DNA of 64,000 nucleotides, taken from assembly GCF_965363235.1 (NCBI RefSeq), contig NC_134843.1, positions 50,401,535-50,465,534 of the forward strand. The letters are read 5' to 3'. Below are positions 24,013 to 36,939 of the stretch, in pieces. Within the stretch, counting starts at the first letter, position 1; each line of letters opens with the position of its first letter. The notes under the pieces are model-generated. The model had not been told where the DNA came from, ran no database searches, and saw only the letters and a list, made by a program, of their open reading frames with translations. Position numbers and translations under genes: made by a program. The DNA is from Mytilus galloprovincialis (Eukaryota; Mollusca; Bivalvia; Mytilida; Mytilidae).

Positions 24013-27000
24013 AGAATCCTACAACTATATTATTGTTCAGGCTATTCATTTGAACTGATATATATATACATGGACAGTTCTGATGTTGAGGCTGAATGGC
24101 ATAATGTTATATGAAGGTGATATGAAATCAGTTATATATGCTCCACAATCGCATTTATTTGTTGTTGGTTAAGTCAGTGAATTTTAATTTCATATGAAGC
24201 TTGCTTTGTCTGCATCAATCCAAGACAGGTCAATGACATTATTATAGTCGGGTTTAAAGGAAATTTGAAATACAAAGAGTTAATCGCAAACAAGCAACGT
24301 TGCATCCTTTTCATCGAAGTAAACCTTTAGTAAATAAATCTTTTTCTAAATAAAGTTTACATAGAGTGCAGAGTACGAAACATTTGGATTTCTGTTTTAA
24401 AACGTACTGGCTTCAACATGTTCAAATCAAGCTTCTCCTAAATACTCGGATTAAATTAGAAATACCATTCGGTGAACTGTTTAAAGTTTAATAATTCCTT
24501 CTAAAAATACCAAGTAGATTGTCGACCTTCCTGTCAACCATTAATGTAGAGGTCAACTTACTTCGGTTATGTTTTGATCAGAGTTAACAATAGAATAGTT
24601 GGGATAAATCAAATACGGAAATATTCAAATAAGTCAAAACTCACCGAAAGTTTACTGTGCGTCCTTCAACAATAAAACAGTCCATGAATAACCACCTAAT
24701 ATTCAGATTTAGATACCAAAAACATCAAATGGAAAATGCGAAATAATCCAGGTAAGAAAATAATGGCATAATTGATAACAATTCAATTCAAAATTATAAG
24801 CATTCATGGAATTTGATCAAAATTATAAAATGATGCTTATCATATCATACTAGAAATTGGTTAACTATTTTGCTTGAACAAAATCGTAATTGTCATATTT
24901 CCATAGTTTCCAAATTGCACCCATTTTGATAAATGTGTATACCTTTAAATTCTTTCTGCACATAAGTGTAAAACACAAACAATAATTTGGTAAGTAAAAC
25001 ACTTTTATATTGGAAGGAGCACATATAAACATATCAATAAGGATCAAAACCAATGACACGTTGTTATATATATTACACCTCAAATAACAAATGTATAACA
25101 ATTAAGACAGAAAACTAATGGCATGCTTTATTCGTGAATGAACGAAAAAACAAATCTGATATACAGATAAAACTGCGAACCCATTAAACACTAATTTACC
25201 GACGGGCAACTGATGAATGAGTAAGTGCTTACTGATCTGACAAATCATTTCACGACGGGTGCCACATATGGAGCAGGATCTGCTTACCCTTCCGGACATC
25301 TGAGATCACCCCGAGTTTTTAATTAGGTTTGGATTGCTTTGTCTTTTTTTATATATATAATATTAGCGTTCAATTATTTGTCTGTTTGTATTTTGTTTGT
25401 AGCCATGGCGTTATCAGTTTATTTTGTTCTGTAATTTGGTATATTCCCCCCCCCCCCTCATTTTTTTAACATTTTTCCGATATATATCTGTATCAAAAAC
25501 TAGCTGTTGTTTCTTTTTTTATTATTATTATCGTTTGGAATATGGCAGTTGTTATCCATCCGTTTGATGTGTTTGAGTCTTAGAGATGACGAAAGTAACA
25601 CCAGAGATACTGCATATTATTAAAAACAAGTATATTAGTTGACATGTTCCGAGTCAAATTGCAGAATCTTTATTAATAAAAACGAAATATTGTGCCTTAA
25701 ATCATGTATTGGTAGTTTGCATAATTCTTTTTCTGTTTGTATAATACTCTTTTAAGTTTAATGTAAAGCAATGACAACTTGTGCATCACGTTTATTAATG
25801 ACGGACATATACTATTTTCATTCGTGTGCTTGCAGAACTGTCCAAACATTTAAGACATGAACCTAACATGCAATGGGTAATATTTGATCTTGGATGTTAC
25901 ATCTATATTTAACATAATTGTGTCAAATACTTTCTAAGACTGAATGTGTTGTACTCTAAGTCTCGTTTTTCTTATTGTTGATCTTAATTTGTATTTTGCC
26001 TATAACTTAAACCATTGTTTGCACAAAACAATTATTTGGATTGCTCACCAAATTTCATCAGGGAAATGGAACAATGAACAACTCTCATAAAAGAAGGACA
26101 GATATACCAGAGGGACATTTAAACTCATAAGACAGGAGGAGAATGTCCTAGCTATAAAACCAGGTTTTACCCACTACTTACTTGTTCAAAGTTGTTTTAA
26201 GACCTCTTTCAAACTGAGTTAAACTTTGTGTATTGCAGTGTGTTGGAATGTCTCGCTGTATTGAAGACCAATTGATGGTCGGACTGTTTTCTACTCTTTC
26301 GTCGGATGGTTGCCTCTTTGACACATTCCCCATTTCTATGCTCAATTTTTAAAGGACAGTTGTGTTCCATGAGTTGTGTTTGTTGATGTAGCAGATCGTG
26401 TGATTTTGTATATCTTATTGACTTCCTCCTTTTCTCAGTTAATTCGGTGCTTCTGATAATATCATATCTTCTAACTTCACACAAGTTTAAGTCATTTCTA
26501 AGGTCCTTATTTGAGTGCATTACAATGAAGAAATATCATGGACTCTACATTATCAAGATATAATCATAGAGGACCAAAAACAAGTCCTGTTGTTATATTG
26601 TTCTTTACAACAAATGACGCAGTCATTATCCTATAAAATATTAATTTCAAAATGACCTAAATGACAGCATCTGTTATTTGAAAATAATATATAATATCTG
26701 TTGTTCATGACGATCGGAAATTCGATTTATGGCTGTGCTTGCCGAACTGTGAAAAGAAATAACACATAACCCACACATATTAAGTATAATACTCGCTCTT
26801 ACGTGTAAATTCAACAACAATGGGATAATCCCCTGTATATAAATGGTCAATTGTTTCTTATTTTTTTGTTTACATTTAGTTTTTTCGTCTAAATTTGTAT
26901 TTTGAATGTAACCTTAATTGCTCGTTCTAAATTAATTGACATGTATCCTTGATTATAAGAAAGTAAATGAGTGTACCAAAATATTTTCTTATGTTCAATT

Positions 27001-27509
27001 ATTATAAATGACGTGATTAGAAATACCAACAGCTGCAAAAAAAATTCATTAGACACACAGGGTTTAAGCAACCTTTATAATGTATAATAAGAATAATTAA
27101 GGTTGAAATAATTGCAGGTAACATACTGGTCATGTTAGGGACTTTATAAACTGTGTTCTTTATTCACTCCCTCTACTCCGAACCAGTGTAAGTGGTGTAT
27201 GTAGTTTATCCTTTTTTCTATATATTCTATTTCATATTTTACGAATGTATTTGTCATTTTGCGGACCATCAACGCAATGTGATGACAATGGGTACTTACT
27301 ACGTGCTGTTATTTCACTAAACACTGTCATTTTTCCCGATTCCGAATCATGACCGAATGTTTACTCTAGATTTTTATTCGGTTGGTATTCTTATTGTTTT
27401 GTCTTTTTTGATTGCACATGTATTTTCTTCATGTATCAAAGGCCTCTTTTAAATTTTGTCTTTGCTATGTATATTATCACAAAAATAAAAAAAAACTATT
27501 TTCAAAACT
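24013..27509. other. Intergenic, dispersed repeats only
   Basis: Contains a retroelement 3'-end copy at 25,225-25,440 (+) ('ggagcaggatctgcttaccc', 'ttccgg', 'gccatggcgttatcag'), a C run at 25,447-25,457, and short repeat matches near 26,085-26,330. The open frames at 24,865-25,299 and 26,209-26,520 have no domain or splice support. Confidence 0.45.
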
Positions 27510-28312
27510 TTTTTTAATGAAAAAATAACAAATATCACATCACAGGAAAAGTGGTCCTTAATCTTAAATAGACATAATATTATTTGGAATAAAATATACA
27601 GACTTCCATTTTACATTACTAAAAACTCAAAATTACAGTGGCTCCAATACAGGATTAATCACAGAATTTTGGGATCTAATAAATTACTCTTCAAAATTAA
27701 AGTCTCACAAAACAATAAATGCACTTTCTGTACGGACTCAATAGAAACTATTGAACACATATTCTGGACATGTCCAAAAGTTTTTGATGTTTGGGAAGAA
27801 CTTAATAAATGGATATATTCAAAAGTCCAAATTGAACTACCACTTAATTTAGATATTGTCTCATTTGGGATATTAGAAAAAACAGAAAAAAACTACTTAA
27901 AAAATCTCATAATACTATTAACTAAATATTATATATACAAAACAAAAATGCAATGTGGACAAGTAAATAGTGTAGCCTTAAAAATTATCTTAAAGAAAAT
28001 TTGTTCATTGAAAAAATAATATTTTATAAAAATAAACCATTGCAAAGAGCGTACACCTGCTGGAACCCCTGGCTCCAACTAATAGAATGATTTTATAAAT
28101 TAATTTTCACGTAATAAAAAATATCTACCCAATCCATGCTACCTCAGAGTAAGATTTTCTGTTCTTTTTTAAAATTATTATTAATAATATTATACGTTTA
28201 TAGAAGGATTCAAAATATCAACTGTATCTACTTGTCTCGATTTTGCTGATGTACTATGAACTTATTTACTATTATTAATATATATGTAGTTCTTTGCCAA
28301 TAAACACATTAC
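27510..28312 (+). mobile_element. 5'-truncated LINE insertion flanked by a target-site duplication
   Basis: The insert is ~803 bp long. The same ~14-22 bp sequence (A-run then CTATTTTCAAAACT) flanks it at 27,488-27,509 and 28,313-28,334, a textbook target-site duplication. The insert codes for the C-terminal end of a non-LTR ORF2 and ends with a 3' UTR (TTTGCCAATAAACACATTAC) running into the A-rich duplication. The intact duplication suggests a fairly recent insertion. Confidence 0.85.
27580..28019 (+). pseudogene. C-terminal fragment of LINE ORF2 (zinc-knuckle end)
   Basis: The frame reads WNKIYRLPFYITKNSKLQW, then YRINHRILGSNKLLFKIKV, and a CTFC...ETIEHIFWTCPKVFDVW zinc-knuckle pattern (CxxC...HxxxxC) of the kind found after the reverse transcriptase in L1/Tx1- and CR1-like elements. 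It ends at the stop near 28,017. The endonuclease and reverse-transcriptase domains are absent because the copy is 5' truncated. It differs from the LINE at 51.4-59 kb. Confidence 0.75.
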
Positions 28313-28334
28313 AAAAAAAACTATTTTCAAAACT

Positions 28335-29900
28335 ATGAAGGTTTCAAAATACTAAGAATTTTCTACCCTTAATTGTGTTAGCTGGATATGGCATAACACT
28401 TAGATTTTTGTGTTTAAGGGCTCTTTTACATTTGACCATTTTTAAAATAGTGTTGATTCGAGCGTCTCTGGTGAGTTTATTGAAAACGAAACTTGTTTCT
28501 GCCATTCAAAATGAAAAAGAAAATTCTGGTAATTATTATTCCTTTATTCAGTATAAAAGCTGCTGTTTTTATATTTAGATTCGACACTACATTTCAAACA
28601 TGGTTTGACTTGGATAACAGTATGACAGGCATTACCAATGGGTTATTTTGCAAACATCTGTAAAACGCTTATAATTTAGTAGTTTTAAATGATAAACCAC
28701 TTTTAAGGTATTTTTTTCCAATGTTATGCAAAAATTGTTTTATTGATTTATTAAATACTAGTCTCTCTATCAACTACATTAGTTTGGTCCTTGACAACTG
28801 AGATCATTATCCATACATAAATCATTCTAAGTTTATAACGCAACAAAAAATGTTTAACTGGAAAAATCAATAAGTGTTCAAGGCATTTGGCCTTCGAAAA
28901 TTGTGTTGCCTAGTCCTAATTAGACTAAACGTTCGTCTGAATCATTGCATCATAAACATAAAGTATCATAATTGTTCAATATTTTATAAAAGAATTTTTT
29001 TTAACAGAAGGGTCTTCCATTTACACCATAACAAAAATAACAAGATGCAATGGCCAAATGGGATGCCAATGTTTGCAAATGTTATGTTTGATTTTCGAAT
29101 TAAACAATATGCAGAAAAACGCTGCTTAATAGAAAAACTTTGGAATATGAAATAAATCAATAGAGATGATCATGTGTCAAATGAAATCATACTTTTTTTG
29201 TGATAAGAACTCATGATCGCTCATTATAAAAAAGAAAAGGATAATCATTTTTAAAAGTAAACTTGTATGTAAACACTGATCATGTTTTGTAATATTATCT
29301 CTTTATTTTCCTATTTTCCATTTCAAGATTTAGGTGCTAACAACATTGAGGAATACAGTTTGATAAAGGTCACAATATAACTTTTAAAATTTCTGACAAA
29401 ATAGCAAACGAAAGGACATAATTATAAGGAATTGTAACACTGGATCTGTAAGGATAGTATATATGTTCGAAAATGAAGGGTATTTATTGTTTTAATATTG
29501 ATCAGCTGAATATAACATGCTTTTGAGTGGAAAGGGTGACTTGTTTTAGTTTATTTTAGTTTTAACATATTTATTTACATAATTGGGAAACAAGCAACTT
29601 ATATTAAATCCCGTCCACCTAGCAGGTGCAAATGCTGCTTTGTAGCGGCATTATTCTGCTCTTTTTGCAATCTACAAAGGGTGTCTTTTACGTTCTACAG
29701 TTGTGACTATCACTTACACGGGTCAACCATATATTGTTTCCTTACGACGGACCATCGTTGTTTCTCAAGGCCATACTCTCAAATGGTGTCAAGGTAGAGC
29801 CGAAAATTTGTAAACAAATGATATATACGAACATAATGATTTTGTGTCTAAACTTATAATGTTTCAGTCATTCTAAACATGCAAACGTTTATTAGAAAAG
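28335..29900. other. Intergenic, nothing recognised
   Basis: AT-rich. A short match to the 'gagcgtctctggtgagt' / 'gaaacg' dispersed repeat occurs at about 28,455-28,505. The open frames at 28,375-28,578 and 28,874-29,155 have no domain. Confidence 0.4.
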
Positions 29901-29905
29901 AGGCG

Positions 29906-30175
29906 TCCTTCAGCTGGCCCCTAAACAAATATATACTGGTTCAGTGATAATGAACCCCATACTAAACTCCAAATTGTACACAAGAAACTAAAAGTTAAAA
30001 TAATACAAGACTAACAAAGGCCAGAGGCTCCTGACTTAGGACAGGCGCAAAAATGCGGCCGGGTTAAACATGTATAAGAGATCTCAACCCTCCCCCTATA
30101 CCTCTAGCCAGTGCAGAAAAGTAAACGCATAACAATACGCACATTAAAATTCAGTTCAAGAGAAGTCCGAGTCAA
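29906..30175. repeat. Second copy of the 4.7-5.2 kb dispersed repeat, truncated
   Basis: Nearly identical to about 4,860-5,120, from 'gcgtccttcagctggcccc' through 'tgcggccgggttaaacatg' to 'gagaagtccgagtc'. It abuts block B directly. Confidence 0.75.
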
Positions 30176-30194
30176 AAGACAATATGTAAAGATG

Positions 30195-31060
30195 TCTGAA
30201 AAACAGAAATTTAAATGGTGAAAAGTTGTTATTGAACTTTTATCACGTATGGCCATCAAATTACTGTACACTGCTATCAGTTCCAATTGCTGTATGAATA
30301 AGTTCTTAACATGTGTCCGCCATTTCTGTTTGTCTTTGTTTAGGTGTTTTCTTCAAAGAGATAATATATTTTTTGCAGTTCATGTGTTTTTATATCCCTA
30401 TGATACATTAAGCAAGTGCATGTTGATATATTTGAACTTCATCTAGGCGGTTCCGCTTTCGAGAGAAAACTTCATCTAGTACGGATATGAGAAGGAAGTA
30501 CGGCAATCAACACTTTACAAACAAACGGTCATCATCTCCAAAAGTTGAGCGATGCGATGCATCTATGTTACAACACACGAGAACCACGGTTTCCTGTTCT
30601 TAGATTTAATATACCTGAATGACAACACATCCTTATCATATCGTAACACAAAGTCATATGATTTGTATTATACAAAATGTATTTACGGGAATATTACGTT
30701 GCCTCTTACCGACCTCAACCTTTATCATTCTTATAATACGTTATTATATTATATCCATAACTATCTTAAAGTTCCGATCGATTTAGATGAAAGCTATTCC
30801 AGTTCTTTATGTAACGAATGTGATATTACATGTAGTATTTGATTTTAACCTACTAAACTATTATAAGAATAGAAAGACATATATTAAGTGTGTGTAACAT
30901 TACTTATGAACTGTTATTCAATTAATCGTTCTACGTAATCTGTAAACAAACTGTTTTTAAACTATTTGTTTCGTCAAATCTGTAAACAAACTGTTGTTTA
31001 GTTATTCAGTCCGTCAAATCTTTCAACAAACTGTTATCTATAAAGAAATACATGGTTTCT
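30195..31060 (+). pseudogene. Degraded gene fragment, block B (paralogue of block A at 3.3 kb)
   Basis: An open frame at 30,552-30,842 reads RCIYVTTHENHGFLFLDL, then NTKSYDLYYTKCIYGNITLP, DLNLYHSYNTLLYYIHNYLK and SSLCNECDITCSI, then stop. The last half is conserved with block A. Upstream, the same frame as in A is broken by stops. Product not recognised. The downstream 'tctgtaaacaaactgttt' repeats are shared with A. Probably a last exon of a mussel gene or of a repeat-borne gene, duplicated at least twice. Confidence 0.5.
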
Positions 31061-31839
31061 TAAATATTATCACCAACACTAAATGAGAAAATCATTGGTG
31101 AATAATACCATGTTTATAACAAGTTTTTTTGGAAAACTATACGTGCTAAAGTAATGCCGATTCTAACATTGAACAAATATGAGGTTATACAAGTTTCGTA
31201 ACTTGGCGCAGAGATTGCATTAAACCTCCACAAGAAAAGTAGAGGTAGCTTCTTGCAACGCGTTTTAGTTACGTATTGTTTATATATTTCTCTAATTTTT
31301 ACTCAATTTATCTTTTTCCTGACCTATTTATTATTTTTATCTAATTAACATCTGGTTCGTTTGATTCCAGTTGTTCATTGGTCAAAATTTAATTATGACT
31401 ACATGGAAAAAGGTGACGATGCATGATGACGTCACGTAGAACATATCGGTTTTACAAGTCGCTCGAAAAGGTTAAGAATTAAGGTTTTCTGCATATCGTC
31501 ATTAGAGAAACAATTCACCACCATATCTCGGGCAATACGATATTTATCAATGTTTAACAGTTAGATTTTAAATACTTTAAATGTTCGGCGGGTCTCGTTT
31601 TTAAATTTTGAAATTAAACTATCTCGAGCGGATAGATATCGCAAAACACTGAATGCAGTGGAATAATTTATATTTATGACGTGCAATACCTGATACTAAA
31701 GTTTATCCTTTTAATTTTTTTAATATCCCATTGACCTTTTCATAAGAAAACTATAGAAATCAAAGTATCTGCTACATATCTCTATATATTCCTTGCTATG
31801 AATACAAATGGACGACCTTAATCAAAGAAGGACGACAGA

Positions 31840-32035
31840 TACCAGAGGAACAGTCAAACTCATAAATCGAAAATAAACTGACAATGCCATGGCTAAAAAT
31901 AAAAAAGCAAACACATAAACAATAGTACACATGACACAACATAGAACACTAAAGAATAAACAACATGAACCCCACTAAAAACTAGGGGTGATCTCAGGTG
32001 CTCCGGAAGGGTATTCAAGGTTTGCTGTTATCTTC
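31840..32035 (-). repeat. Dispersed retroelement 3' end (copy 4)
   Basis: A clean copy: 'ccagaggaacagtcaaactc', 'tcgaaaataaactgacaatg', 'ccatggctaaaaat', 'ctaggggtgatctcaggtgc' and 'tccggaagggta'. This is the RT antisense orientation on the plus strand. Confidence 0.7.
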
Positions 32036-32612
32036 TTTTTGTGGGGTTGTTTTCTCTTTGACAAATTTCCTATTTCCATCCTCAATTTTATTTATGACAA
32101 ACATAAGTTTTTTAGTCTTCCTATTGTTTGACGCAGTCATTAGTTTTTCAATGTGAGTTGCAAATGAATCATTTCATAATGCTATTGATATTCTTTGCTA
32201 TCCTTGCGAAGAACATTTAATCCATTAGAGACTTCCTTTGTTTGTTTGACAGTGCGTTGTACTATTTTTGGGACAAATTATATCAAAATTATAGAAAACT
32301 TCATCAGCTCTAACTCAAAATATGGACACTTTTATGTTAAGGGGGTCTTGAAATCCTTTGACAGCTTCCGAAGTGCTATTTTTTTTAAACCTTTTTCAGC
32401 TTGACCTAATCACTACTTTACATAAAAATTATGACCCAAAATTTTTTAACAATGTCATTTCACCCCCCTTCTTGCTTTATGAGGCATAAAACATGGAGAA
32501 AAAATTTGGAAGGGGTATAAAAAATATTAGCAAGTAACACACTGTCCACACTAAGGACTATATTCGTGGACAACAAAAATCAAAGGACGATAACTGTGTA
32601 CTCGAACCAGAT

Positions 32613-32960
32613 ATAGGAAGATGTGGTATGAGTGCCAATGAGACAACTCTCCATCCAAATAACAATTTATAAAAGTAAATCATTATAGGTCAAGGTACGG
32701 CATTGAACACGGAGCCTTGGCTCACACCGAACAAAAAGCTATAAAGGGCCCCAAAATTACTAGTGTAAAAACTATTCAAACGGGGAAAACAACGGTCTAA
32801 TATATATAAAAAAAAAAAGAGAAACGAGAAAGCCGTATAAATTACATAAACAAACGACAACTACTGTACATCAGATTCCTGACTTAGGACAGGTGCAAAC
32901 ATTTGCAACGGGATAAAACGTTTTAAATAATGGTACCAAACCTTCTCCCTTTTACTGAAA
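32613..32960. repeat. AAGATGTGGTATGA repeat, long copy
   Basis: Runs from 'aagatgtggtatgagtgcca' through 'cggagccttggctcacaccg', 'agctataaagggcccc' and 'gactaggacaggtgcaaac'-like sequence to 'ccttctcccttttactg'. This is the most complete copy in the window. The short open frame that follows at 33,093-33,311 is not recognised. Confidence 0.7.
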
Positions 32961-33879
32961 CAATAGTATAACATCACAACATAGAAAAGTACTATGTACT
33001 ATAATATGTACTGGATAGTCGTAGGAAATACTATAAAACGATTAAAATGTCACTATAACAATATACAATAATTAACAACTTGTGCTATAGTTTTGGTCAT
33101 TTTGATAATACATCTACTTTATAAAATAGACCATTATTTGGGCCAGCAATATCGTGATCAAATTCCTACGTTCAGAATTATTATCATCAACCCAATAAAA
33201 CAAAAAGAACAAGTGTCAGTTGTTGCAGTGCAATTATCAGATACTGCTCTACAATGCTCCACGAGTGACACCTCTCGGTCACCTACATTTAATGATACAA
33301 CTAAAATGTGACAGGATCCTGGCAATGACAGTATACTTTTTTTTCTTTTATATAGATAATGCGTAACGGTCGTCCAAATTATGATATTGTTCAAAAATTA
33401 TTGGGAACAATAATAAACACTTTACCATTTACTCAAAGTGTATTAGCATTTTGTAGAGAACAATCATTTCAGAGATATTCGAACATAGAAATTTAAAATC
33501 CGCGAAAGGAAAGCAGGATTCACCACTTTTAGGAGTAAAGTTAAGTTTTTGACAACTTTTCATTTTTCAATTCTGAATTGATTCTGATTCTTGATTCTGT
33601 TTTCGTCATCCAAAAATTGCAACTATTTTAAAATATCCATTTTTTTATATACTCATACACTGGTCGTTTGATATCCTCCAACATATATTGATTGTGAATT
33701 GTTTAAGCATAACACATTGTGGAAGCTTCAGTTTTGAAACTGTTACTATGGACATCTTGGTATATTGAAGCTTATCTTTCAACATGTTGTCATCTAACTG
33801 ATCATGTGACGTAAACAATTTTTAGGATTTATTGTTCTGACGATTTAGTCTCGTTGAAATCTCGTTCAAAAATTATTTC

Positions 33880-34620
33880 CAAAAATGTGGTGCAAATGGT
33901 AAATAATAATGAACTTAATAAATTTCATAAATCAAACTTATCTCTGTGAAAAAATATTTACAATAAGAAGTTTTTGAGTAATTTTTTTTTCAAATTTTAT
34001 TACCAATCAAGTCAGTCTTTTAAGCCAATTTTTGGAGAAAATTGGATAGGGGTGCAAGAAATAATTTAACCAGAAAATTATACATCCCACATCATGTTTT
34101 CTTTGTAAATATCTTATATATGTATTGTTTCAATCATTTATAACAAAGAAGTTAAAATAATACGCATTTTGTTAAAACGAAATAACAAATTTAAAAAATT
34201 GACGGCAAAAAAACATCAAAATATGATATTAACAGTAACGCTCATATCAAAATATTTATAAAGCCAAACAAGTAAACGTTGAAGAGCATTGGGGATTTAA
34301 AATTTCAAAAAGTTGTGCCAAATACGGCTAAGGTTATCTATACCTGGGATAAGAAAATCCTTAGTTTTTTCGAAAAATTCAAAGTTTTTGTAAACTGGAA
34401 ATTTATAAAAATGACCACATTATTGACATCCATGTCAACACCGAAGTTTTGACTACTAGGCTGGTGATACCATCGGGGACGAAACGTCCACAAGAAGTGT
34501 CATCGACCTAGTGGTGTACATAGTTATCATATAAACCCCAAAATCAGTTAAGTTAGAAGAAAAGTTTATTTCTAGAATTTATTTGGCTTCTGTGAGCTGT
34601 ACATCCTTAAGGTGGCTACA
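33880..34620 (-). repeat. Inverted copy of the 1.8-2.6 kb repeat with a nested repeat
   Basis: Reverse-complement match to 1,842-2,613, ending TACATCCTTAAGG. At about 34,240-34,520 it holds a second repeat family ('gaagagcattggggattt', 'gccaaatacggctaagg', 'catgtcaacaccgaagtttt', 'gtgataccatcgg') that also occurs alone at 41,157-41,445. Confidence 0.6.
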
Positions 34621-35859
34621 ATGTTTAAAAAAAATGTTGGGTTTTTTTTTCTTCTCAGTTTGAAATTTCGTATAAACTGATTAACAAACCGTGGTAATGA
34701 TGGATTGTTCATATACGATGTATGTGTCAAGAATTAAGAATGCCAAATGAAATCTAATTGTCTTTTTAATACATTCTAAGATGAAAATTAAAAATTAGAA
34801 ATTGAAGGAATTGTACCTTTTTTTTTAATTATCACCTAAATTTTGAGAACAAAAGTTACGTTAAACAACAAAGTCTTCATTTGTTTAAAGAGTTGTCATA
34901 TTTGCTTTTATTTTTTGTTACACTAATCAACCTGACCGACGCAACGGAAATGTTTAAGGCTTCAATATCAAGATAAATGAAGTTGTTAAAAACATGTTGA
35001 TTTTCTATTATCATGATAGTCATCCTTATTTACATGACCTATGGTAAGTTGTCAATGGAATGACCATGATGAGGTAAGTTATAATCTTCCATACGCACAA
35101 TTAAAGTGATAAATATTTAGTCACACCTATAAAAATGCTTTTTTTACAAGTATTGTAATATCACTGACAACGTTAAATTGGAAATTGTTTTCTACGGTTT
35201 GAGTTTTTAAACCGGATTTGTTTTATCTCAATCGATTGAGGACATTTTAGCACACCGGTATATTACGGTTGTCGTTATTTGCCCTTCTTATATATTCCTC
35301 CTATCTTTGACAGCATGCACTATTGTCGATAATTTTGCTAATGTGCCTGGTCAATATGCCACTTTGTGCTTCTTTGTTATATACATGTAATTCTTTGAGT
35401 GTTTTTAGTGATTAAGTTGTTAATCAATTACCTATAATGTCTGTTTGTTTTGTTCACACATCGTTGTCAATATAATGGTGCGGCTGTCATACATGTGAGA
35501 GACTTAGGTTGCTGTAAAATCAGGTGTAATCCACCCTTTTTCTACATAAATAAATTGCCTGTACCAAATCAGAAATATGACAGTTGTTATCTATTCGTTT
35601 GATGTGTTTCAGCTTTTGATTTTGCCATTTGATTGGAAACCAACGATTTTTTCTTAAATATAACTACACAAAAATTGAGTACACACACAATTGCGTTAAT
35701 GATACATTATCTCACTGTTTGTAAAGTTTCGTTCTCAACAGAACAACATCTTATTAAAAAAACCAAACTATCGCATTTTAACCTTAATTTAATATCTAGG
35801 TAAGTCCATTGAAGGTAATACGTACTGCATCATCTGCGATAAGTACATTTAAGTGGGGT

Positions 35860-36000
35860 TCGTATTGTTTATTCTTTAGTTTTCTATGTTGTGTCGTGTG
35901 TGCTGTTGTTTGTTTGTCTTTTTTCATTTTTAGCCATGGCGTTGTCAGTTGTTTTAGATTTATGACTGTCCCTTTGGTATCTTTCGTCCCTCTTTTACTG
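35860..36000 (+). repeat. Dispersed retroelement 3' end (copy 5)
   Basis: 'attctttagttttctatgtt', 'gtgtcgtgtgtgctgttg', 'tttttagccatggcgttgtc' and 'gactgtccctttggtatc' match 23,401-23,610 almost exactly. Confidence 0.7.
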
Positions 36001-36042
36001 TGGACTTTTATTTTTCAGATAACGTAGATATCAAGTCTATTT

Positions 36043-36043
<1 letters not shown>

Positions 36044-36091
<48 letters not shown>
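36044..36091. repeat. (TA)n microsatellite
   Basis: Uninterrupted alternating T and A for about 45 bases. The minus-strand open frame with YIYIYI comes from this repeat. Confidence 0.95.
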
Positions 36092-36093
<2 letters not shown>

Positions 36094-36656
36094 ATCCAAG
36101 ATAAAAGGCTTAAATAAAGGCAACAGTAGTATATCGCTGTTCAAAAATCGTAAATCTATGGACAAAAAACCAAAATCGGGGTAACAAACTAAAACTGAGG
36201 GAAACGCATTAAAATAAGAGGAGAACAACGACACAACATTCAAATGTAACACACAGCAACGGACTAAGCATTAGACAAAATCCGATGAGAATTACCAATA
36301 TAACATCTAATGATATGAATTACTCCGTTATAATTCTGACGTTTTGTGTTTCTAAGAATTATAAGTGGTGTTCAAAACGAAACAGTTTGGACGCCATATA
36401 TTTTTACTCGTAATAATATAACAATATAATAAACAGTATAACAATCTTGAATAACAATTTCAAGGTGCTCAATATTGCAATGCAACATGAAACATGTGTA
36501 ACAACATTTGATTAAACAAATAGTCAACGACATTGAAAGGCAGTGATAACATTCCAAACATTTTATAAGTTGTCACACTTTAAGTTAAGTTATAAAAGGG
36601 AAACATAAAGTCTTCTTATACAATACAAAAATAAAGGCACAGTAAATGACATTCAT

Positions 36657-36662
36657 TTTATT
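36657..36662 (-). terminator. Possible polyadenylation signal of the RGK gene
   Basis: AATAAA on the minus strand about 280 bases beyond the stop codon of the RGK-like gene. A plausible poly(A) signal, but AT-rich sequence makes chance hits common. Confidence 0.3.
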
Positions 36663-36939
36663 ATGATAACGTTTAGATCGAAATGATAAGGCACTTAAAT
36701 GCAAACGTGTTTACCATTTTACCAGAAGTCTTAATCAGATAATTATATTTTCCTTAATATTTGTATGATGAATAAGAATTAATGATATGATTATATTCTT
36801 TAAAGAAGTATGTTTATTGATGTTTATATCGCTCAATCACATAATCTACTTGTACTGCATGTTAACGTTGAAATATACTGGAATTGAGTAATGCTTAATT
36901 AATATAATGATATAATTCATCATCTTAACATATTACAAA

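Noticed and set aside
33093..33394. Short frames on both strands (QVSVVAVQLSDTALQC and antisense)
   Set aside because: An acceptor-like site precedes the plus-strand frame but no partner exon or known domain was found; left unannotated.
36037..36252. Membrane-like frame with YIYIYI
   Set aside because: Created by the (TA)n microsatellite.
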